Counted from the stretch's first letter, positions 43,301 through 53,238 are shown. The stretch: DNA of 64,000 nt from Sthenelais limicola (GCA_942159475.1 OW804095.1:149844808-149908807), one strand, 5' to 3'. The notes: generated from the letters alone by a model not told the origin. Numbers and translations are program-made.

Positions 43301-46300
43301 ATACCACCCCGTTAAGGAAAGGACCTCGCGGGAGTCCGTTACGATTAGACACTGCTAGAGACAGTGGGAGCGATTTTGAAAGCTCTCCGATTCCGAAGCG
43401 ACGCCGGAGATGTGCCAGGGCAATAATAGAAGATGAATCGTCGATGGATAGCTTGCCTAGTTCCCCCAGTAGACAGGTCATACAAGGGGTTGCAGCTCTA
43501 GATGATGATTCTCAGAGCATGGATGTGGGTATGTTGTTACAGAGGGTTGTGCCTGAGTGTGAGAAGACTGAGCTGGTCACTGCTACTGTTAGTTATACTC
43601 CTCCAGTACATGTAGGCTGCCTGGAGAGTGTGGTCAGTGGTGGTGTGGGCAAACATAACATCCTACATATGATCAAGGTTTGTACGGACATTTATTGTTT
43701 AGTAGAGAGTTTCAGGGATGAAAGTCCTCGGTATATTGAAATCAGAATCTTGGAAACTTTATGCAAATTATGAAAAAAACTTGAATTTCACCCTTATCCC
43801 ATCATTTCATCTTTTCCCCTTGTCAGAAATATTTCAGTATTTTTGCCATGGCCCCACTTTCATCCCTGATTAATATCTGCTTCTGGTGCGCTAGCTTATA
43901 GATCTGGATTCATACAATGGTCCTCTGGTGCCATTGAAACTACAAACTAAAGTGATTGTGCCCTTTTGAGTATGTGAACCCAAAGAGTCCGATCAGTCAT
44001 CTTCTTGGATTGTCCAATGTTGATGTTGCTTGGGATTCTGCTATTGATTGCTAATTAGGAGAATATTCACCTTTACTGAGGATGTGGTATGGATGGGGAG
44101 TCCGAGTAATACGTACATAATTACATTTTAAAAAATGTCTACACTTAAATTCTATTCATATAATGATTAAATATAAAAAAACTGATTGCTTTCTTTTCCA
44201 GGAGTGCGCCTGTTCGCCGACGTTACACAAAGCTCAGTTGCTGTCTGCCTTCATGTCCTATGGTTTCAACCTTGTGTACGCCAACCAGTCGTGCCTCCTG
44301 GGTCTGCCTACCTCTGCCCCTATCCGCCGCCCCTCATGTGCCATCCTCAGCCAACTCACCAAGAAACCACACTCCAGGATCAAGGCCGTCGCCGACTTCT
44401 CCTCCAGCGAAGACGAATCATCTGATGGCTTCGTTACTTTAAAAAAGAACAAAGACTCACACAAAATCAAATCTGACAATCCTCAGGAACAAGTTCCTAA
44501 AGACTCAAATCCAACTGATCCAGAACAGAAAACTGGTAAAGAAATCACTCAGAGTGAAAGGATACTGCACCGAAGTTTAGGGGCACTGGCAGATATGTAC
44601 GATACAATGTCCTTTGTGGATGCCTATATGAACCTCAGTAGTAATTTCCGAGAGGGCGAGTGTGCGAGGAGCAGGAGTGGTTGGGGGAAGGCCAGAGTAC
44701 TCCCGGGTCTGACAGACAGTGGCACTCGATGGGATCAGTTCGAGTTCCACGATTCCTCGCTGACCCATGAAGCGTCGAGTTGTGCGCAGTTGTTGAGTGT
44801 GGCGAGGGCGCGGCGGTGTTTGGACACGTGCACCCGCGCAGTGGCGCACCTGGCGGCCGCAGAACAACCTACCGTCAGGGAACAACTCAGTGTGCCACAG
44901 GAGACGTCACATTTATCACTTAATGAACACTTTACTATCTATCAAACGTAAGTTATCTTTCTTTCCATCTATACATCCACCCAACCATCCATCCTTCTAT
45001 CTGTCCATCCAACGGTCCATCCATCCATTCATTCATTCATTCATTCATCCATCCATCCATCCATCCATCCATCCATCCATCCATCCATCCATCCATCCAT
45101 CCATCCATCCATCCATCCATCCATCCATCCATCCATCCATCCATCCATCCATCCATCCATCCATCCATCCATCCATCCATCCATTTATCTTGGAACGATA
45201 GCCCCTATATCTTTTGCTGTATGACAATTGCTATGGGGATCATTGCCTACCAGTGCAAAGGTTTTCAGTCTTTCCAATTTCGGTTTCATTAAATAACTTG
45301 ATTACAGTCAGGTGTATTGATATTCCTTTAACCCACCCCCGTTTTCTTCTTGATATGAATTTAATATTTTTATTGTATTCATTCCCATTAGACATCTTTA
45401 CTGATGAAGCATTTTTATGTTTGCAGTTTACGAAGTCGACACGAGAGGGCAGCAGAGTATGTGTGCTCGGTGCTACCCCCTGGTGTACAGTTGTGTAAGC
45501 GTGCGGTGGCGATGGACTACTTGCCGAGTGTGCGGACCATGTGCAGGACGGAGCAGCTGAGGCAGGCCACCAACACCAAGAGAAGGTACGGGCGGGGCTT
45601 TGTGCTTAAATAGATAAATAAAATTCGAATATTTAGTAAGTACAACCGATAATAAAATGATAATCTGTATTCAATTAGTTGCAGAGGGTAAGCCATGCTG
45701 TTGTTGATTATTCATTGTTCATCTCTGATCATGTCATGACTCTTGTATTCCATAAATGAATTTCCTTTAAACACTTTTCTCCAAAGTTCTTAATTTATAC
45801 TCATGTTGTTTCAAGTTGGGCCCAATTTCGAGGCTTTCATTGTGTACATTGTACCTTCATGAGATTTGATATAGGATGTTTTATTTGCGCCTTTCATATT
45901 TCTGTAACATAAAAACTACTGAAATAAGTATTTTTACAAACTTCCAAAATTAAGGAATTTTCATTGTCTTGAAAATAGTTCTCTCTTGTTGGCATCACCC
46001 CAATTGCTTTCCTGCGGTTCTATTGAATTCTTAAGACTTAAAGTTTGTATTTGATGAAACTCATTTATGAACTTTATTAATATTAATATCCTTTATAAAG
46101 TTGTTAAATGTAGACCTAGATAATTCCAAACAACTCCACAACCCCCTTTTCCCCTTGCCCGAATTATTTCAGTACTTTTGCCAAGTGCCCACTTTCATCC
46201 CTGATGTATTGTTCTATTGCTAAGACTAACACTTTGTATTGTTATTACTGCAGGTTCCTTCATTACATGGACTACATCTCGCTGCCCGTGACCAGGAAAG

Positions 46301-46338
46301 CGTCTGTGTTGGACACCCTGTGTTCCTCCTTCACCTAA
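31331..46338 (+). CDS. ATAD5: ATPase family AAA domain-containing protein 5 (Elg1-type PCNA unloader)
   Basis: Eighteen coding exons: 31331-31381, 31997-34440, 35549-35603, 35818-36063, 36588-36687, 37065-37453, 38202-38385, 38972-39289, 39786-40004, 40494-40675, 41047-41179, 41520-41648, 42008-42105, 42480-42638, 43063-43677, 44202-44947, 45427-45585, 46254-46338. The sum is 6312 nt (2103 aa), all in phase with GT-AG borders. The start ATG has a CCACC context. ATAD5 forms an RFC-like complex with RFC2-5 that unloads PCNA from replicated DNA in the nucleus. Seen in the sequence: a long disordered acidic and basic N-terminal half; the clamp-loader signature WTEKYEP (about residue 1271); Walker A GPHGVGKT (1376-1383); [16 protein letters not shown]; a Walker B variant LVLFEEAD across exons 13 and 14 (about 1512); [19 protein letters not shown]; and a C-terminal [15 protein letters not shown] and RRFLHYMDY. 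All match vertebrate ATAD5. PIP-like motifs occur at residues 26-33 (ASLITSFF), at 334-341 (SKGIAMFF) and in exon 12 (PTAFTNFF). SUMO-binding-like IVIDDD and VIIVDS are in exons 6 and 8. It is somewhat longer than the human protein, partly because of internal repeats. Confidence 0.95.
31806..31885 (+). repeat. Dispersed repeat, copy 2
   Basis: Almost identical to 23130-23215 (CAGCTCTCCC through GTGTTGATAAGGGCGTAAAG). It lies in ATAD5 intron 1. Confidence 0.7.
33515..33904 (+). repeat. ATAD5: 195-bp in-frame tandem duplication in ATAD5 exon 2
   Basis: Two copies of a 195-nt (65-codon) unit start at 33515 and 33710. Each begins [20 protein letters not shown] and runs to TST(L/P)QNK. The copies differ at only a few positions, so the duplication is recent or gene-converted. 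It doubles an acidic Ser-rich patch, a possible CK2 target, and a basic [13 protein letters not shown] patch. Confidence 0.95.
34067..34306 (+). repeat. ATAD5: 30-bp coding minisatellite in ATAD5 exon 2, eight units
   Basis: Eight units of 30 nt encode QSKATPPPE followed by T or N, with the last ending in E. The order is T, T, N, T, N, T, T, E, so an inner T-N pair was itself duplicated. Because 30 is a multiple of 3, several other frames stay open here, which gives misleading open frames on both strands. Confidence 0.95.
43790..43875 (+). repeat. Dispersed repeat in ATAD5 introns
   Basis: TTTCAGTATTTTTGCCATGG followed by CCCCACTTTCATCCCTGAT is repeated, diverged, at 46163-46206 in the last ATAD5 intron. 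Confidence 0.6.
45025..45184 (+). repeat. (ATTC)n/(ATCC)n microsatellite in ATAD5 intron 16
   Basis: Five or so ATTC units are followed by about 35 uninterrupted ATCC units, starting some 80 nt after the exon 16 donor. Read on the minus strand it gives a false Met-Asp-Gly-Trp repeat frame. Confidence 0.97.
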
Positions 46339-48160
46339 ACCTGGCACCTATAGGACACCTAGTGCCTCTTTTGTAAACCCTCTTAAGCGAGGACACCTAG
46401 TGTGACATGTATCGACCAACTCAACCACTGTGCATCGACGTTAAACTGGTTGTTTATTAACAGAGGGCGTGTGAGAGTTGATTGTCCCTTTTACTCCGGC
46501 AGCTTTTGTCTAGGCAATTTCCCCTGTGGATGATTTATAGATAGGTTCTTTATTATAGCGTAGGTCATAAAAAACATAACCCATGTCTGGGGAGTTGTGT
46601 ATGCCTGGAAGTATTAAAGAAGATACAAATTATACAAATTCGAAGGAGATATATTATCCCCACATTAGAAAGATTCATGATTGATAATTGTCACCGAACA
46701 ATGATCCATATACCTTTTCCATCTTAAATATAATTGAATATAATTAGTTCTTCACTTTCTAACGTCACTAACTGTCCAAGTTGTGCTTCATAGTCTCGCC
46801 AAGTTCCACCCTTAGTTACACAGCTTTAGTTTGTGTGCGTTCAGCCAGATGGTGCTGTGAGCGGTGGAATTCTGAGCAATAGAATAGTTCACTAAAAGCA
46901 TTTCTTACATACATGTATACATTAACTGATTTTCCCTTGTTAGAATTAACCCAATGCGGTCTTGACAATATTTACTGTATATACTATTTATATACATAGT
47001 TGTACATATGTACGAAAAGATGTTTTGTTCATTAGTCAATTGCTTCGGATAGGGTCATATTTGTCTCCTAGTCAATGACTGAAGGTGGCGAAATATTCTG
47101 CCGCGGTTGGGGTAGCGAATTATTATTTGTTATAATTAATTTATATTGAAAATATATCCTATGGCAACTGGAAAGGTCTTGTCCTATTTGCAAAACCAAT
47201 TATATGTTGAACTAATTTTATGTTGAACAGAGTGCATGTATTCAATTTGTATCTCAGTTATTCTACTATGATACACACAAATTTAGATGGCTCTAAAGTG
47301 GGCACATTGGCGCTGCTGCTGAAGTCAGGACGATATTAATCAGGCGTCCTTAAGCGTGGTCATATATTCTTCGATTGTGGTTGACTTTGAGTAGAGTAGA
47401 GCCTGAGACATAAGATAAGATAAGATAAGATACTACTTTATTTATCGAACTCACATTACATAAGGGTAATGATAATAATAATAAGGACGTCATCATTTAA
47501 TGGGTAAGACATCAGACATTTAATGGGTAAGACATCAGACATCATTTAATGGGTAAGTGTTGGTGCATTTGATACCATGGTTCTCTGGTGCATTTGATAC
47601 CATGGTTCTAGTGGGGCATTTAATACCACGGTTCTATAGGGGCATTTGATACCACGGTTCTAGGGACGGATGTTAATAAGATGTATCTATGCAATATCAC
47701 AGTAGAAGAGGGTCTCCGCGGCCTTAAAACATTGAATTTGGAATAAAATAAAATTCAAGGCCTCGAATAGTTTTGAAACCGTCAGATTGGTTCAAGGTTT
47801 GAGGGGCTCATTTAAAGGAAGCAATGCTAACGATAAAAATTTTTGGCATCCCGATAGATCATTTCCTTTCTCGCCCTGATTTCAAATCCATATGTTTTAA
47901 CCAGGGCGTTGCAGCAAACCAACCCGCGGACACCCTGCTCCAGGTAGACCGTCCATGTTCAGCACGGGGATCTATCTAAGCCCGCATTTCATGTAATCAT
48001 TCGCTTTGTAAATAATTTCGCATTTTCTGACGCATTGCTAGTAGTGTTCATAATCCATCCTGTAGAATGTAGAATGATACAATTCACTTGTAGAATTACC
48101 AGTGAGCCTGTAATTAATCATTATAATGTTTATTTGTACATATGGATAAAGACAAATAAA
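46339..48160 (+). other. ATAD5: ATAD5 3' UTR and downstream DNA
   Basis: No further coding sequence. AATAAA occurs at about 47742 and at 48155-48160; the latter is a plausible end and would give a 1.8-kb 3' UTR. An imperfect hairpin, GGCACCTATAGGACACCTAG continuing to TGCC, lies about 15 nt after the stop. Confidence 0.4.
47410..47665. repeat. AGATA microsatellite and two short tandem arrays
   Basis: (AGATA)5 at 47410 is followed by CATTTAATGGGTAAGACATC three times (47495-47555). Then a roughly 28-bp unit, GCATTTGATACCATGGTTCT, occurs four times (47570-47665). Confidence 0.85.
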
Positions 48161-48373
48161 ATATTTTCATATGCACTTGAATTCGTTCTGTTTTAATTAG
48201 TTGTATGGACGTTGGCGACTAAGAACGGATACTGAGGGTCATTTGTCTATCTAAGCACCGCCTACCTTGAGTACAAATTATACTACAATACAAGAGAATC
48301 CCGCCCACAACTTGTTATTTGAGAAGCAAACAATTAAGATCATTTCTGTGTATTTTCACTGAATAATGTGAAC

Positions 48374-48445
48374 ATGCACTATAACAGACATGCAAACCCC
48401 ATTATTGTGTATCCAAGCATGCACTATAACAGACATGCAAACCCC
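48374..48445 (+). repeat. 45-bp minisatellite, part left of the DIRS insertion
   Basis: Units start at 48374 and 48419 (ATGCACTATAACAGACATGC, then AAACCCCATT). The array resumes at 53611 after the inserted elements. Joining ...CCCCATT to ATTGTGTATCC restores the unit, which shows the array is the insertion target. Confidence 0.85.
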
Positions 48446-48485
48446 ATTCTTGTCTGCAGCCACCGTCAGGTGGCAGCACATGAGA
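48446..48485. repeat. DIRS left inverted terminal repeat
   Basis: Exact reverse complement of 53239-53278. It contains a perfect internal palindrome, GCCACCGTCAGGTGGC (48459-48474): 6-bp arms around a 4-nt centre, the layout expected of a tyrosine-recombinase site. The end trinucleotide ATT also occurs in the target. Confidence 0.9.
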
Positions 48486-48554
48486 AGGAGAACGAGGCTA
48501 AGTCAGTTTACGGATTACGCATCAAAGCGCAGGTCGGGTTCCCGTCCTTTCGTC

Positions 48555-48575
48555 AAAACTTCCGAAGTTTTTTGG
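48555..48575. promoter_or_regulatory. Palindrome in the DIRS leader
   Basis: AAAACTTCCGAAGTTTT is an 8-bp inverted repeat around one base, in the untranslated leader before gag. It could be a protein-binding site or an RNA hairpin. Confidence 0.45.
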
Positions 48576-48729
48576 GCACCAAGTTTCTTCAAAAGTGGTT
48601 TTTGACGTCCGTTTGTGTTGATATTGTCATCAGGAGTCTCGACAGCAGCTAAATTAGACTGAAATTTATCATTTACTGCTTGTCTGGAGAGTTACCTTTG
48701 GAATATACACGTGCTCGTGTGTTTCCAAA

Positions 48730-50091
48730 ATGTCGGACAGCCAGCATGATGACGGGCCTCCACTCTTGGTGGCCGAGGTAAGAGTCGGCGCTCCTCCTCC
48801 TGAACCAACTTTGGGCGACATTCTGAAGAAAATGAATGGTTTCGGCGGCAAATTGGATGTAGTCAATTCTGCTGTTAGAAGCATGAATTCTAGAGTTGCG
48901 TCTTTAGAATTAGCTTCTTCGACCCAGGCCGCGCAGGAGAGACTTGACTGTCAATCCCAGCAGCAGGCACGTGCTTACCTACGACCAGAGTCACCGGCTT
49001 CGTTGGATTCTCCTCGCCGTGGTTCTTCGCTACATGATGATTTCTACAGAGATTACTTCTTCAGGTCACAACGTCGCAGGTCTAGAGTTTCTTCAGAAAG
49101 TCCGGCCAGATTTGGTCGTCGGAGAAGTCGCCATGATTTGTCAAGCAGGTCTTCTTCACGTGAGTCTTTACCTGTTGAAAATGTAAACAAGGAGGAGGAT
49201 CCCCTTATTATCGCTCAGCCGGAGCGTGAGGAGGGTGAAATTGTTGATGATTGTGCTGGTATCCTCGATGCTTTCGTCAAGGAAATGACTGCCAAAGGTG
49301 ATGTTGGTCCTCCCATCAAAAGCCAGGAGTTGGGGCGTTTCTTGGAGAATGTTTTCTCTACGCCTCCAACTGGAAAGGTGTTTGATGAGGTGAAGTCGAG
49401 GAATAAGAGACCGTCGAACGTTCCCGGTTTACAAACACCTGAGATACCAGCTCTAGTTTGGCCGGCTTTGCTTCCGGCAGGACAGAACTTTGACATCTAT
49501 CATAAGAAGTTGCAAGTTATGTTGTTGGCTCAGGCTACTGCTACTGTGCGTGCGGCAGATGCCTTGTGTGAAATCAAGGGTCTTGTCACAGGAGACAAGG
49601 CTTCAGCTTCCGTCGTTTCTGGTTTGAATGCTTGCAGGGATGCTCTTGCCATTGCTGGTTTTTATAATATGTTTATTTCTACCAAGCAACGTCGCACGGA
49701 GATGGGCAAGCATCTTAAGGAGACCTATAAGGATTTGGCTAATAACCCAAAGCGTTTTCCTTCTACTCCGGCTTCCCTACTTGGAGATGATTTGGAGGGC
49801 AGCATAAAATCTCTCGAGTCAAGTAGGAAGTTGTCCATCATTGTTGAGAATAAACAGGATGGTTCAGGCAAGAAGGGTGGCCAAGCAAAAAACTCCGACA
49901 GGCCTCCTTATCGCCCACAAGGGGGTGGCCAGCAGAAGACTCGGGGCGACAGCGAGAACAAACGCGGCAAGGGGAATTACCGAGGAAATCGTCGCGGACA
50001 GGGGTCCCGCTCATATCGGAGACGGAGCAGATCCAGGGATCGTCCGTACAGAGACGACTATCACCGTCGTCGAGATTCAAGGAGATATTAG
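48730..50091 (+). CDS. DIRS ORF1, gag-like protein (453 aa)
   Basis: Starts with ATG at 48730 and ends with TAG at 50091. There is no CCHC zinc knuckle. The N-terminal part holds an amphipathic stretch (GDILKKMNGFGGKLDVVNSA) that may be a short coiled coil. It is followed by an Arg/Ser-rich patch (RRSRHDLSSRSSSRESL), a folded-looking middle region, and a strongly basic C-terminus (YRRRSRSRDRPYRDDYHRRR) that probably binds RNA. By position it is the nucleocapsid-like protein of DIRS elements. The reading frame contains a 5' splice site after codon 16 (GAG|GTAAGA, 48777/48778) and a -1 slippery heptamer at codons 387-388. A shift there would replace the last 65 residues with the RT frame. Confidence 0.85.
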   Translation: MSDSQHDDGPPLLVAEVRVGAPPPEPTLGDILKKMNGFGGKLDVVNSAVRSMNSRVASLELASSTQAAQERLDCQSQQQARAYLRPESPASLDSPRRGSSLHDDFYRDYFFRSQRRRSRVSSESPARFGRRRSRHDLSSRSSSRESLPVENVNKEEDPLIIAQPEREEGEIVDDCAGILDAFVKEMTAKGDVGPPIKSQELGRFLENVFSTPPTGKVFDEVKSRNKRPSNVPGLQTPEIPALVWPALLPAGQNFDIYHKKLQVMLLAQATATVRAADALCEIKGLVTGDKASASVVSGLNACRDALAIAGFYNMFISTKQRRTEMGKHLKETYKDLANNPKRFPSTPASLLGDDLEGSIKSLESSRKLSIIVENKQDGSGKKGGQAKNSDRPPYRPQGGGQQKTRGDSENKRGKGNYRGNRRGQGSRSYRRRSRSRDRPYRDDYHRRRDSRRY

Positions 50092-51820
50092 AGGTGCAAT
50101 TTCTCCTTGACTCTCTTGATACCGATCTTTCCTCATTCACCTTGACTCCTGAGGGCCCAACTGTGTTGTCCTTCAGACCAGGAAATTTAAAATTTTACCT
50201 CCAGGAATGGGAGAAAATTACTTCGGACCCGGACACTTTGGGTATTGTCCGTGGAGTGAAGCTCAATTTCCTTAAGCCGCCAGTTCAATTCAACGTTCCT
50301 CATCAGTATTCTTTTGCTCCTGAAAGGAGAGCTGCAGTAGCAGAAGAAGTCCAGAAATTGATCACTAAGGGAGTTGTTGTTGAGACAGATATTTCGGAGA
50401 TCTTGTATCTGTCTAATGTGTTTGTGACTCCGAAACCAGGTAATAAGTGGAGATTAATTCTTGATCTTACTGCTTTGAACAAGCATTTACCTTTGGTTCA
50501 TTTCAAGATGGATAATCTTCAAACAGCGTTGGAAATGTTAAGACCAGGGTCTTTTATGGCTTCTTTGGATCTACAGGAAGCTTATTTTTCTCTTCCCCTG
50601 CATAGAGAGTCGCAACCTTATATTGCTTTCCCTTGGGATGGAAAGTTTTATAGATATATTGCTGTGCCTTTTGGTTTGTCCCCAGCTCCGTGGTTGTTTA
50701 CGAAAGCAATGAAACCTGTGTTTTCCTCTGTTCATGAACAGGGGGGTTTCGGATTCAGTTACATTGATGATTGCTTCCTGTGGGGACAAACAAAAGAGGA
50801 GTGTGCGAATTCAGTTTTGTTAGCCATGCAACTGTTGTGCAAGTTAGGCTACTTTGTGCATCCTCAAAAGTCGACAATTGTGCCTTCTCAAGTGATGAAG
50901 TTCTTGGGATTCTTCATTGACTCTTCAAAGATGATTGTGTACCCTCCAGATGAGAAGAGATCTGCATGTTTGGAGAGGGTTGAGCGATTCCTTCAGGATA
51001 GGAGTTGTTCGTTCACCATTCAGGAGGTGTGTTCTCTAACTGGAACACTCGTAAGTTTGTGCAATGGCATTGACTATGGCCTAGCCCATTACAAAAGCTT
51101 GGAGAAGGACAAAATCGCAGCTTTGGCGTATCATGCTGGTGATTTTTCTGCTAGAATGTTTCTCTCTGAGGCAGCGATTGAGGATCTTCGCTGGTGGAGG
51201 TCTAATCTGCCATGGAGGACTAGGAAGATTAGGACCTTCGCTCCTTCCCTCACCATGTTCGCTGATGCTTGTGATCATGGATGGGGTGCTGTTCTAGATG
51301 AAGAAATGGCTCAAGGTTATTTTGATGATTATGAGGAGAATTATCATATTAACACCAAGGAAATTTTGGCCATTAAATGGGGCATTCTTGCTCTTGCTGG
51401 TGATGTGTGTGATACCCACATTATGATTCGCTGTGATAACACAACTGCTATTGCTTACATCAATAAGTTTGGAGGCACTAAATCATCGAGTTGCAATGAG
51501 GTTGCTAAGGAAATCTGGCTCTGGGCTGAGGAAAGAGGAAATTGGCTTTCTGCTTCTCACATTCCTGGATTGGAAAATGTTGATGCGGATTTGGCTAGTA
51601 GACAACTGACGGAGGACACAGAGTGGGCTCTCAGTCAAGAAATTTTTGACCATATTTGCTCAGAATTTGGATCTCCAGACGTAGATCTTTTTGCCTCTAG
51701 ACATAATTTCAAGGTTGAAATCTATGCTAGCTGGTTTCCTGATCCTTCCTCTACATTTATTGATGCTTTCTCTATTTCTTGGAAGCAATTCTCACGGCCC
51801 TATATTTTTCCTCCTTTTAG
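48778..51820 (+). other. Candidate intron joining the gag start to the recombinase frame
   Basis: The donor GAG|GTAAGAGT (48777/48778) lies after exactly 16 codons of ORF1, phase 0. The acceptor has a polypyrimidine tract ending CTCCTTTTAG|GCT (51820/51821), with a branch-like CTCAC whose A is 26 nt upstream. The recombinase frame opens precisely at 51821, also phase 0. Removing this segment would give the recombinase an ATG. This is a prediction; no transcript is available here. Confidence 0.5.
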
Positions 51821-52037
51821 GCTGGTAGGAAGGTGTCTGCAGAAGATCGAGATGGAAAGAATTCGAGCGATTGTTGTCGCCCCGAATTGGTCGTCTCAAC
51901 CCTGGTTCCCACAGATGAAAACCAGAAGCAGACAACTTCTGTACATAAGAAAAGGAAGAAGAAATCTCGTTCCTCAAAAGGACATGTTTCAGGACGAGAA
52001 GATTGCGAGTTGCTCTCTTCTCGCCGCACTCTTTTGA
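49827..52037 (+). CDS. DIRS ORF2: reverse transcriptase, RNase H and Dam-like domain
   Basis: The frame is open from 49827 (after TAG at 49824-49826) to TGA at 52037. From a GTG at 50094 it is 647 codons. No ATG precedes the RT core, so expression probably uses the -1 site at 49887. RT motifs in order: NKWRLILDLTALNK, MASLDLQEAYFSLPL, AVPFGLSPAPWLFTKAM, and the catalytic FSYIDDCF (YIDD at 50760-50771). RNase H follows with FADACDHGWGAVL (D), NTKEILAIKWGI (E), IRCDNTTAIAYI (D) and HIPGLENVDADLASR (D). The C-terminal part (DVDLFASRHNF ... YIFPPFRLVGR ... VVAPNWSSQPWF) resembles the Dam-type N6-adenine methyltransferase domain of DIRS elements, but has FPPF where [DN]PP[YF] is expected, so activity is doubtful. 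It overlaps ORF3 by 217 nt. Confidence 0.92.
49887..49930 (+). promoter_or_regulatory. Candidate -1 ribosomal frameshift site (gag to RT)
   Basis: A_AAA_AAC at 49887-49893 lies in the ORF1 frame in the X_XXY_YYZ arrangement. A -1 shift enters the RT frame, which is open from 49827. A 7-nt spacer is followed by GGCCTCC (49901-49907), which can pair with GGGTGGCC (about 49923-49930) as a stimulatory hairpin. The RT frame has no early ATG, so some recoding or splicing is needed. Confidence 0.6.
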
Positions 52038-53077
52038 AACAGGTGGTGGATAAGTTAGAAATTTCATCTAGAGCTAAGGAGCATTATTTGGATAGTTGGT
52101 CAAAGAACACGAAGAAGTCCTACCGTACTTATCACAGAAAGTGGAAGTTCTATTGCTATGAGAATGATATTCCATATGCAATTCCCACTTATAATCAGGC
52201 GATTCATTTTCTGTGTGATCTTTACGACCAAGGAATGGGTTATGGAGCCGTTGCTTCAGCTCGTTCTGCTCTTTCTTCAGTTATGCCTAAAATTAGGAAT
52301 GAAACTTTTGGAGCTTCAGTGACTGTGTCTAGAATCATCGGAGGAATGTTCAACAAGCGGCCACCTAAGACGAGGTACTCTGAGACATGGGATCCGGACA
52401 TAGTACTTGGCTACATCGCTTCTTTGTTTCCTCTAGCGGGCCTCAATTTGCCTCAGCTAACCCAGAGGACTCTTACGTTAATGATGTTGGTCACCTCTCA
52501 GCGGGTGCAGACTTTACAGACTCTTAAGTGTGAGGATATTATTTTTGCCTCTAAGGATAAGGTCACTATTCTTCTGTCGGAAAAGATAAAGACTTCAGCT
52601 GTGGGAAGAGCTTTAGGTTCCATCGTTATGGAATCTTTTCCTGACAATGAGAAAGTGTGTGTTCTTCGTTCTCTACGTCACTATATGTTCAGGACGTCAG
52701 ATCTTCGACCTAAGGATTCAGCTGGAAATTCAGTGGGCCAGTTGTTCATTAGTCATACTGCGCCTTTTAAGCCAGTTCTGACTTGTACTTTGGCTAAGTA
52801 TGTGAGATGCATTCTTTCGGCGAGTGGACTCAATACCAATGTATTCAGACCTCACAGTGTGCGTGGAGCCACTGCTTCAAAGCTAGCTGCGCTGCATGTC
52901 CCTGTGGACCAAATTATGAAGACAGCTATGTGGAAAGATGAGAACACTTTTAGGCGTTTTTACCACAAGCCAATTAACGTGACAACAGCTACTTCTACTC
53001 ATTTGTTGTCTGCTTTCGCCAACAAGGAAAGAGACAAGAAGCAGTCCAGAGCTTCTTCTCGCGTTTCTTCTGAGTAG
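51821..53077 (+). CDS. DIRS ORF3: tyrosine recombinase
   Basis: The frame is open from 51821 to TAG at 53077. The first codon is not ATG, and the first in-frame ATG lies inside the N-terminal DNA-binding domain, so a spliced start (see the candidate intron) is likely. A basic nuclear-localisation-like run (KKRKKKSRSSK) is followed by a SAM-like core-binding domain (YLDSWSKNTKKSYRTYHRKW). Catalytic residues are visible: Arg in TSQRVQTLQ (52502), HSVR (His 52853, Arg 52862), Trp in AMWKD, and the nucleophile Tyr in RRFYHKP (52961). The enzyme should integrate the circular DNA form at short sites. The product is about 418 residues without a spliced leader. Confidence 0.92.
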   Translation, partial: AGRKVSAEDRDGKNSSDCCRPELVVSTLVPTDENQKQTTSVHKKRKKKSRSSKGHVSGREDCELLSSRRTLLKQVVDKLEISSRAKEHYLDSWSKNTKKSYRTYHRKWKFYCYENDIPYAIPTYNQAIHFLCDLYDQGMGYGAVASARSALSSVMPKIRNETFGASVTVSRIIGGMFNKRPPKTRYSETWDPDIVLGYIASLFPLAGLNLPQLTQRTLTLMMLVTSQRVQTLQTLKCEDIIFASKDKVTILLSEKIKTSAVGRALGSIVMESFPDNEKVCVLRSLRHYMFRTSDLRPKDSAGNSVGQLFISHTAPFKPVLTCTLAKYVRCILSASGLNTNVFRPHSVRGATASKLAALHVPVDQIMKTAMWKDENTFRRFYHKPINVTTATSTHLLSAFANKERDKKQSRASSRVSSE

Positions 53078-53108
53078 TATTGTTTTCTTTTTCAAAAGAA
53101 CTTTGAGA

Positions 53109-53170
53109 GTCCTAGTTATGCTGTCCGAGTCTTACAGCAAAAGGACTAGTTATCTTCGTCTTAAGACTAC
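53109..53170 (+). other. Hairpins in the DIRS 3' untranslated region
   Basis: AGTCCTAGTTATGCTGT and ACAGCAAAAGGACT form a two-part stem (AGTCCT/AGGACT and GCTGT/ACAGC). A palindrome GTCTTAAGAC follows at about 53160. They lie between the recombinase stop and the right terminal repeat. They may be part of the replication or priming structure of the element. Confidence 0.4.
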
Positions 53171-53238
53171 GAACTTTAAGGAGAAAGGACTTAACGTATT
53201 CACCTTTGATGGTAACCGGAGGAATTGTGAGTTAAATA

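Noticed and set aside
45045..45227. Met-Asp-Gly-Trp repeat frame
   Set aside because: Translation of the (ATCC)n microsatellite inside an ATAD5 intron.
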